Origin: Sediminicola luteus
GTDB lineage: Bacteria; Bacteroidota; Bacteroidia; Flavobacteriales; Flavobacteriaceae
Length of the DNA: 64,000 nt
NCBI RefSeq assembly: GCF_002514735.1
Contig: NZ_NBWU01000005.1
Location: 186,001 to 250,000, forward strand
Direction of reading: 5' to 3'
Part shown: positions 58,406-64,000 of the stretch, piece by piece
Numbering within the stretch: the stretch's first letter is position 1
Layout: each line of letters starts with the position of its first letter
Made by a program: the position numbers and the translations under genes
The notes under the pieces: generated by a model
What the model was told of the DNA's origin: nothing
The model's database searches: none
What the model saw: only the letters and a program-made list of their open reading frames with translations

Positions 58406-59650
58406 ATGGAAGTATTAAAATTAGCAACGGCCGGAAGTGTAGATGATGGAAAAAGCACCCTGATCGGGCGTTTATTGTACGATACACAATCCCTGACCGA
58501 CGATAAGTTGGAGGCCATTCGTAAAACCAGTGAGCAACGCGGTTACGATTATCTCGATTTTTCTTTGGCAACCGATGGATTGGTGGCCGAACGGGAGCAG
58601 GGCATAACCATAGATGTGGCCCATATCTATTTTTCTACCCCAAGTAGATCGTATATTATTGCCGATACCCCTGGTCATGTAGAGTATACCCGTAACATGG
58701 TAACCGGGGCCTCGAATGCCAAAGCGGCCATTGTGCTTATAGATGCGCGAAAAGGGGTGGTAGAACAGACCTACCGTCATTTCTTTATCAATGCCTTATT
58801 GCGTGTAAAAGATGTGGTTGTGGCTGTGAACAAAATGGATTTGGTCGATTTTGACCAACAGGCCTTTGAAAACATCAAAAGCACTTTTCAAGAACTCGTA
58901 AACAAACATGGTTTCGAAGGACAACGAATCACTTTTATTCCCATAAGTGCCCTTCGTGGCGATAATGTGGTGGAAAGAAGTACTGAAATGCCGTGGTACC
59001 AAGGGCCAAGTATATTGGATTTGTTGGAAGACATTCCGGTAGTACAGAACGACGATGCGGCCCAATTCCGTTTTCCGGTACAAACCGTTATACGGCCCAA
59101 AACCGATGGTTATCACGATTTTAGGGGCTATGCCGGTAAAGTATATGGTAGTGCTATTGCCGTAGGCGATGCCATTAGTGTTTTACCTTGGGGGACCACA
59201 TCAAAAGTCAAGGCGATCCATTATTACGATTCCCAATATAATGAAGCGGCCGTAGGCAGTTCGGTAACCTTGGAACTGGAAGACGATATCAATATTGCCC
59301 GTGGAGATATGTTGGTAAAACTGGGTGAGGCCCCAGCTCAAGAAAAGCGATTGAAAGCAACCGTTTGTTGGATGGACCGTAACCCTTTACGTAGTGGGTC
59401 TAAATACTTGGTGCAACATAATACCAGTAAGATTTTGGCAAAAATTGGGTCGGTAGATACCGTTTTGGCAACCGATTTTTCTGAAAACAGCTCGGCCGAC
59501 GGCTTGAATCTAAACCAAATCGGGGAGGTGTCCTTACAATTGGCCAAGCCTGTCTTTGCCGATAGTTACGCCCAAAACAAACACAATGGGTCCTTCATTT
59601 TGATCGATCCACAAACCCATACCACTGCAGGTGTAGGTTTCGTCCAATAA
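58406..59650 (+). CDS. cysN: Sulfate adenylyltransferase subunit 1 (GTPase)
   Basis: EF-Tu-like GTPase subunit that couples GTP hydrolysis to APS formation. The 414-residue protein has the P-loop GSVDDGKSTLIGRLL, EREQGITIDVAH (G2), ADTPGHVEYTRNM (G3), AVNKMDLVDF (G4) and SALRGDN (G5). It lacks the C-terminal APS-kinase domain found in CysNC fusions. It lies 79 nt after cysD, with no apparent terminator between. Confidence 0.96.
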   Translation: MEVLKLATAGSVDDGKSTLIGRLLYDTQSLTDDKLEAIRKTSEQRGYDYLDFSLATDGLVAEREQGITIDVAHIYFSTPSRSYIIADTPGHVEYTRNMVTGASNAKAAIVLIDARKGVVEQTYRHFFINALLRVKDVVVAVNKMDLVDFDQQAFENIKSTFQELVNKHGFEGQRITFIPISALRGDNVVERSTEMPWYQGPSILDLLEDIPVVQNDDAAQFRFPVQTVIRPKTDGYHDFRGYAGKVYGSAIAVGDAISVLPWGTTSKVKAIHYYDSQYNEAAVGSSVTLELEDDINIARGDMLVKLGEAPAQEKRLKATVCWMDRNPLRSGSKYLVQHNTSKILAKIGSVDTVLATDFSENSSADGLNLNQIGEVSLQLAKPVFADSYAQNKHNGSFILIDPQTHTTAGVGFVQ

Positions 59651-59727
59651 ATTTTATGAAGAAGGGATGGTTATCAGGTCTTTTCTTCTGTTTTAAAAGT
59701 CTAGTAAAACCATAGGAAATATAGGAA

Positions 59728-61818
59728 ATGAAGAGTTTTAGATCGGAAATAGAAAATCCAGTAGTGGAAAAAGACATACTGGAACTCGAAGCCAAGATCC
59801 GTCAGTTCAAAGAGGGAAATGTCGATGAAGAAAAATTCCGTTCCCTACGTTTGGCACGAGGGGTTTACGGTCAGCGTCAGCCGGGGGTTCAGATGATTCG
59901 GATCAAATTGCCCTATGGTAAGGTCAGGGCCCATCAGTTGCGGCGTATCTGCGATGTTTCCGAAGAGTATTCCACCGGGAGGCTGCATATCACCACTCGA
60001 CAAGATATTCAGATCCATTATGTAGATCTCGAGCGTACGCCAGAGCTATGGGCGCAATTGGAACGCGACGAGGTGACCCTGCGCGAAGCTTGTGGGAATA
60101 CGGTGCGTAACGTTACCGCTAGTGAAACAGCCGGTATTGATCCAGAAGAACCTTTTAATGTGTCACCCTATGCCCAAGGGGTTTTCGAGTATTTTTTGCG
60201 TAACCCCGTCGGACAGGAATTGGGAAGAAAATTCAAAGTCTCGTTTTCGGGTACCGATGCCGATACCGGACTCTCCTATATGCACGATTTAGGTTTTATC
60301 GCCAAATTAGAAAATGGTATTGAAGGTTTTCGGGTAATGCTGGCCGGAGGTTTGGGCTCGCAACCCCGACACGCCGATCTACTGTACGAATTTTTACCGG
60401 CCGATGAGATTGTTCCGTTGATGGAGGCCATTATCCGTGTATTTGATCGTTATGGCGAACGCAAGAGTAGGGCCAAGGCTCGCCTTAAGTTTTTATTGAA
60501 GGATATCGGTCTTGAGCGTTTTAAAGAATTGGTGGCCCAAGAAAGGGTAGCCGTGCCCCACAAAACCTATCCTTTTGAAGTAGATCTTTATCCGAGTACC
60601 ATTCCTACGACCCAAAAGGCACCTTTTGCCGCAATTACCGATAAAGCGGCTTTTGAGCTTTGGAAAAAGACGAATATCGTGCCCCAAAAACAGCCAGATT
60701 TTGTGGCCATTGGGGTCAAAGTACATTTGGGGGATTTCCATACCCCGGTAGCCCGTAAGTTGGCCGATTTGGTCGACACCTATGCCGCTGGCGAAATTCG
60801 ATTGACCTTACGACAGAACATCCTAATTCCTTTTGTTAAGGAAGATGATCTCCCGTATTTCTATAACGAATTGGCACAACTCGGATTCGTAGATCCCGGT
60901 TATAATAAAGCCAATGATATTACGGCTTGTCCGGGAACCGATACCTGCAATTTGGGTATTTCGAGTAGTACCGGCATCGCTGTCGAATTGGAGCAAGTGC
61001 TACAACAGGAGTATCCGGACTATGTGGCCAATCCCGATTTGGTAATTAAGATTAGTGGATGTATGAACGCCTGTGGCCAGCATACCATGGCCGCCATTGG
61101 TTTTCAAGGGATGTCCATTCGAACCAAGGATAAACGCGTGGCCCCTGCCTTGCAGGTGTTGCTAGGAGGTGCCAATCAGGGTAATGGCCAAGGCCGATTT
61201 GCCGACAAAGTGGTAAAAATCCCATCAAAACGTGGGCCTCAGGCGTTGCGATTGGTGTTGGACGATTTTAATACCCACGGTGCCGGACACACTTTTCCCG
61301 AGTATTACCAAGAAAAGGGGGAACCCTATTTTTACGATTTATTAAAAGAACTCTCCAATGTGGAGAACCTAACCGATGCCGACTTTATCGATTGGGGTTC
61401 GGAGAAAAAGTACGAGAAGGCCATTGGTATAGGAGAATGTGCCGGGGTGGTAATCGATTTGGTAGCTACCCTCTTCTTTGAAAGTGACGAAAAACTGGAA
61501 ACGGCCCAAAATGCCTTGGTCGATGGCAAATGGGCAGCTGCCATATATCATGGGTATTCTGCCATGGTGAACGGAGCCAAAGCTTTATTGATTGCCGAAA
61601 ACAAAAAAACCAATACCCATGCCGGAATCATTCGCGAATTTCAGGAGCTTTTTGTGGCTACCGGCAAAGTAGATTTGCTGGGCAATTTTTCCGATTTGGT
61701 ATTGGAAATACACCAAAATGAACCCACAGAGGTTTTTGCCCAAGAATATGTACAGACCGCCCAATCGGTAATTACCCAACTTAAAAATGTTAGAAATGAA
61801 GAACTCGCCACTGTATAG
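59728..61818 (+). CDS. Sulfite/nitrite reductase hemoprotein with C-terminal HEPN-like domain
   Basis: A 696-residue siroheme/[4Fe-4S] reductase, presumably sulfite to sulfide. The paired ferredoxin-like half domains are evident (RGVYGQRQPGVQMIRIKLPYG and FVAIGVKVHLGDFHTPVARK), with TTRQDIQIHY (siroheme Arg) and the cluster cysteines Cys401, Cys407, Cys445, Cys449 in ACPGTDTC and SGCMNACGQH. From about residue 565 a further ~125-residue helical HEPN-like domain follows (AGVVIDLVATLFFESDEKLETAQNAL, GYSAMVNGAKALLIAENKK), absent from E. coli CysI. No flavoprotein CysJ is near, so reduced ferredoxin is the likely donor. Siroheme comes from the next two genes. Confidence 0.9.
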   Translation: MKSFRSEIENPVVEKDILELEAKIRQFKEGNVDEEKFRSLRLARGVYGQRQPGVQMIRIKLPYGKVRAHQLRRICDVSEEYSTGRLHITTRQDIQIHYVDLERTPELWAQLERDEVTLREACGNTVRNVTASETAGIDPEEPFNVSPYAQGVFEYFLRNPVGQELGRKFKVSFSGTDADTGLSYMHDLGFIAKLENGIEGFRVMLAGGLGSQPRHADLLYEFLPADEIVPLMEAIIRVFDRYGERKSRAKARLKFLLKDIGLERFKELVAQERVAVPHKTYPFEVDLYPSTIPTTQKAPFAAITDKAAFELWKKTNIVPQKQPDFVAIGVKVHLGDFHTPVARKLADLVDTYAAGEIRLTLRQNILIPFVKEDDLPYFYNELAQLGFVDPGYNKANDITACPGTDTCNLGISSSTGIAVELEQVLQQEYPDYVANPDLVIKISGCMNACGQHTMAAIGFQGMSIRTKDKRVAPALQVLLGGANQGNGQGRFADKVVKIPSKRGPQALRLVLDDFNTHGAGHTFPEYYQEKGEPYFYDLLKELSNVENLTDADFIDWGSEKKYEKAIGIGECAGVVIDLVATLFFESDEKLETAQNALVDGKWAAAIYHGYSAMVNGAKALLIAENKKTNTHAGIIREFQELFVATGKVDLLGNFSDLVLEIHQNEPTEVFAQEYVQTAQSVITQLKNVRNEELATV

Positions 61819-62584
61819 AACCCCAAAATTAACCTTGGTCGGTGCCGGCCCGGGAGATGTAGATCTAATAACCGTAAAAGGGGTCAAAGCACTGCAAGAA
61901 GCCCAAGTGGTGTTGTACGATGCCTTGGTGCACCCGGCACTCTTGGATTATGCCCCGCAGGCCGAACACATTTTTGTAGGCAAACGAAAAGGCGCTAAAA
62001 TTATGTCGCAAGATGCCATTAACCAATTGATCGTTAAATCGGCCTTTGAAAAGGGCAGTGTCGTTCGTTTAAAGGGGGGCGATTCCCATGTTTTTGGACG
62101 TGGGGGCGAAGAAATGATCTATGCCGCGCAGTTTGGTATACAAGTGGCCAATGTACCCGGGATCAGTTCGGCGATTGGGGTGCCGGCCCAACAAGATATT
62201 CCCGTGACCAAAAGAGGGGTTTCCGAAGGGTTTTGGGTGGTGACCGGAACTACGAAGAACGGACAACTGTCATCTGATGTGGCGTTGGCGGCTCAGTCCA
62301 ATTCTACCGTGGTTATTTTAATGGGTATGTCAAAATTATCGGAAATCGTAGATTGTTTTGCTTTGGAAGGTAAGGAACAGACCCCGGTGGCCGTAATCCA
62401 GAATGGTACACGGGGTAATGAGAAAATCGGTTTAGGAACCATAGACTCAATTGAAGAAGTCGTTTTTGAAAAAGGATTGGAAAACCCGGCCATAATTATT
62501 ATTGGGGAAGTGGTGAACCATCGCCAAGAACTACGGCATTTACAATACGAATACCAGCATTTGCACCGCGACCATGGAGCGTAA
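61787..62584 (+). CDS. cobA: Uroporphyrinogen-III C-methyltransferase
   Basis: SAM-dependent methylase making precorrin-2 from uroporphyrinogen III for siroheme. The 265-residue protein has KLTLVGAGPGDVDLITVKG, QVVLYDALVHP, GKRKGA, VRLKGGDSHVFGRGGEEM, VPGISSAIGVPAQQDIPVTKRGVS and TVVILMGMSKL. The start is uncertain between 61787 and an ATG nine nt later; either overlaps the reductase gene by 23-32 nt, implying tight coupling. It overlaps the following gene too. Single-function SUMT, not fused to the dehydrogenase. Confidence 0.95.
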   Translation: MLEMKNSPLYRTPKLTLVGAGPGDVDLITVKGVKALQEAQVVLYDALVHPALLDYAPQAEHIFVGKRKGAKIMSQDAINQLIVKSAFEKGSVVRLKGGDSHVFGRGGEEMIYAAQFGIQVANVPGISSAIGVPAQQDIPVTKRGVSEGFWVVTGTTKNGQLSSDVALAAQSNSTVVILMGMSKLSEIVDCFALEGKEQTPVAVIQNGTRGNEKIGLGTIDSIEEVVFEKGLENPAIIIIGEVVNHRQELRHLQYEYQHLHRDHGA

Positions 62585-63152
62585 TACCTTATACCCCATT
62601 TTTGTAAAAACGGAGCAGATCAAGATCCTTATAGTCGGGGGTGGGTACGTGGCGGCAGAAAAATTAGGCTTTTTGACCAAATCGAGCCCCAATGCCCAAA
62701 TAGACATGGTAGCCCCGTTTTTTCGGGAAGAGACCTTGGCCTTGGTCGATACTTTTGGAGTCCACTCAATCCGTCGTCCCTTTTTACCCATCGATCTCGA
62801 TGGTATACAAATGGTAATCGTAGCGACCGATAACCCAGAATTAAACGAACGGATCTATAGACTCTGTAGGATCAAAGGTATTTTGGTAAATGTGGCCGAT
62901 AACCCGCCGTTATGTGATTTTTATATGGGCGGAATCGTTACCAAAGGCAATTTAAAAGTGGCTATTAGTACCAACGGTAAATCACCCACGGTGGCCAAAC
63001 GTTTACGGCAATTGTTCGAAGAGATACTTCCGGAAGAATTGGACGAACTTTTAGATAACCTAAATGCCTATAGGGTTACTTTAAAGGGGGATTTTGAAGA
63101 TAAGGTGGCCGAATTGAACCGAGTAACACGAGGTTTGGTAACTGAAAAATAA
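62574..63152 (+). CDS. Precorrin-2 dehydrogenase/sirohydrochlorin ferrochelatase (Met8/CysG-N type)
   Basis: A 192-residue NAD-dependent bifunctional enzyme that oxidises precorrin-2 and inserts iron to give siroheme. The N-terminal Rossmann motif ILIVGGGYVAAEKLGFL, VNVADNPPLCDFYMGGIVTKGNLKVAISTNGKSPTVAKRLRQLFEEILPEELDEL (given in part) are the family blocks. It starts 11 nt inside the cobA gene, so the pair works as a two-protein version of CysG. The catalytic Asp of Met8 appears in VADNPP. Completes the siroheme supply for the sulfite reductase. Confidence 0.93.
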   Translation: MERNTLYPIFVKTEQIKILIVGGGYVAAEKLGFLTKSSPNAQIDMVAPFFREETLALVDTFGVHSIRRPFLPIDLDGIQMVIVATDNPELNERIYRLCRIKGILVNVADNPPLCDFYMGGIVTKGNLKVAISTNGKSPTVAKRLRQLFEEILPEELDELLDNLNAYRVTLKGDFEDKVAELNRVTRGLVTEK

Positions 63153-63210
63153 GGGGCTTTGGTATTGCCGGAGGAATTGGGTTATTTTGTTCGACGAAAC
63201 CCAACTTAAC

Positions 63211-63810
63211 ATGAAATATCATCTGTTCGGCCTCTTTTTAGGGCTTTTGTTGCATGTAAATGCCCAAGAGATACGGGAATGGCAATCAGGCCAAGGGTTG
63301 ACTTTGACCGATTTTGCTTCACCCCAAACCCAAATCGATAGTACATTAACCAATTATTCGGTGTACCATGGGGGTACCATAGAACTGAATTTTCAGATGA
63401 ATTCGGTGGTATTTATGTTCACCAAGCATTTCAATGATAAGATCAGCGCCAAATTCAATCCCAAAGCTGCCGTAATCGTGGCGCCGGATACGACCATGGC
63501 CCAGCAGTTTGTAGCCTATGCCAATTACGAGTTCGATTTGGTCGAACTATATGCCCGAAAATTGCGTAAAAAGGTTTTTGAGGAAAAGAAGACCTTTTCG
63601 GATACCCAATTGTTTCAGGCCCACTTTAACCAATTCATGGCCCAAATGCACACCGAAAGTGCGCGGGTAGCCAAGGCCAGTGATATTGGCCGGAAGCCCG
63701 ATGTACTGCAACAAGAACACGACTTGGTAACCCAGCAAATCGAAGCTTTGGCCGATTTCTGTAAAAGCTGTAAACCTCCCAAAAAGCGGAAAAAGAATAA
63801 AACTGAGTAA
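63211..63810 (+). CDS. Secreted protein, unknown function
   Basis: A 199-residue exported protein with signal peptide (MKYHLFGLFLGLLLHVNAQ). The mature part has a strand-rich beginning (EIREWQSGQGLTLTDF, YSVYHGGTIELNFQMNSVVFMFTKHFND), then helical segments (AQQFVAYANYEFDLVELYARKLRKKVFEE) and a Lys-rich C-terminus (CKSCKPPKKRKKNKTE). I do not recognise a family with confidence; the EWQ...LTLTDF opening recalls short Bacteroidota periplasmic proteins. It follows the siroheme genes by 58 nt but need not share their role. Start chosen to give a clean signal peptide. Confidence 0.55.
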   Translation: MKYHLFGLFLGLLLHVNAQEIREWQSGQGLTLTDFASPQTQIDSTLTNYSVYHGGTIELNFQMNSVVFMFTKHFNDKISAKFNPKAAVIVAPDTTMAQQFVAYANYEFDLVELYARKLRKKVFEEKKTFSDTQLFQAHFNQFMAQMHTESARVAKASDIGRKPDVLQQEHDLVTQQIEALADFCKSCKPPKKRKKNKTE

Positions 63811-63814
63811 CCAC

Positions 63815-63860
63815 GTCATCCTGAGCGCCATGTCTGCCGACAGGCAGGCAGTCGAAGGGC
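63815..63860. repeat. Flavobacterial repeat GTCATCCTGAGCG...AGTCGAAGGG interrupted by a palindrome
   Basis: The two halves of a widespread Bacteroidota repeat (GTCATCCTGAGCG at 63815-63827, AGTCGAAGGG at 63850-63859) are separated by a 22-bp palindromic block TGTCTGCCGACAGGCAGGC and its flanks (63828-63849). Resembles the CCTGCC/GGCAGG palindromes elsewhere in the window. It lies 5 nt after the preceding stop codon. Confidence 0.65.
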
Positions 63861-64000
63861 AATAAGCAACGATATGCTTAAAGGAACTTTTTATCGATAA
63901 TTTTAGATGACCCGTATGTTGGTCAACACTGTACAAAACCTAATGATTTGTGTTGGTTTGAATGTCAGACTTTGGTGTGGTAACATTCAGGTTTTAAAAA

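Noticed and set aside
59728-61818. The HEPN-like tail as an active RNase toxin
   Set aside because: It is fused in frame to an enzyme of primary metabolism and no partner antitoxin gene is adjacent.
1-64000. CRISPR arrays, tRNA and rRNA genes
   Set aside because: No regularly spaced 25-40 bp direct repeats, cloverleaf-like sequences or conserved rRNA blocks were seen on either strand.

Overview
The window looks like a chromosomal segment of a marine-type member of the Bacteroidota, family Flavobacteriaceae. The evidence is GLPGLI-family proteins, carboxypeptidase-regulatory/outer-membrane barrel receptors, DUF6089 and DUF5686 proteins, tandem OmpH-like chaperones behind bamA, promoters of the TTG-N19-TAnnTTTG type, and dispersed palindromic repeats of kinds common in this family. 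Genus cannot be fixed by eye (Zobellia/Maribacter-like is a guess). No rRNA, tRNA, CRISPR array, prophage or intact transposase was seen. Most of the window is housekeeping DNA; accessory content is a toxin-antitoxin pair, one MITE-like element and several small palindromes.

Layout. 1-12.8 kb: trigger factor (partial), a holin-like membrane protein, an SGNH lipoprotein, an alpha/beta hydrolase and pdxJ on the minus strand. Divergent from these is a cell-envelope run: CBS protein, nadK, DUF6089, uppS, bamA, two OmpH-like proteins and murI. 12.8-22.4 kb: a MITE-like repeat that supplies the last base of the murI stop codon, folA with a 2TM protein, a class V aminotransferase facing an egtB-egtD-DUF427 operon (ergothioneine), two periplasmic TonB-C-like proteins, thyA (with a GC-rich palindrome inside the gene), a nucleoside transporter and a bifunctional-nuclease/UVR protein. 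22.5-35.4 kb: etfB-etfA, pdhB, a DUF5686 outer-membrane protein, soluble and membrane pyrophosphatases, a glycerophosphodiesterase, an acyltransferase, a LytTR regulator with a deoxynucleoside kinase, and a small outer-membrane-like protein. 35.4-45.0 kb: an OmpR-type two-component system divergent from two consecutive copies of a GLPGLI protein plus a TonB-receptor-like barrel. The shared intergenic region has three direct repeats on a 10-bp period.

45.0-63.2 kb is a sulfur block. metK follows a SAM-II-type riboswitch. After a potassium channel and a Xre/RES toxin-antitoxin pair, a SAM-I (S-box) riboswitch precedes metY, a 1124-residue MetX-aspartokinase-homoserine dehydrogenase fusion, and a third PLP sulfhydrylase/gamma-synthase gene. 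Past an Rrf2 regulator comes the sulfate-assimilation operon DUF2061-cysH-cysD-cysN-sulfite reductase/HEPN-cobA-met8. Together these take sulfate to sulfide, build the siroheme needed for it, fix sulfide into homocysteine, and make SAM; ergothioneine synthesis at 13.9-17.4 kb uses the same sulfur and SAM pools.

The observations most worth following are: (i) two SAM riboswitch classes about 3.7 kb apart on one pathway; (ii) the MetX-AK-HSD fusion, whose aspartokinase part has substitutions at active-site motifs while the other two domains look intact; (iii) the duplicated GLPGLI/receptor module with its apparent response-regulator operator; (iv) transposon-like or palindromic repeats inserted at a stop codon, in frame inside thyA, and inside another repeat.
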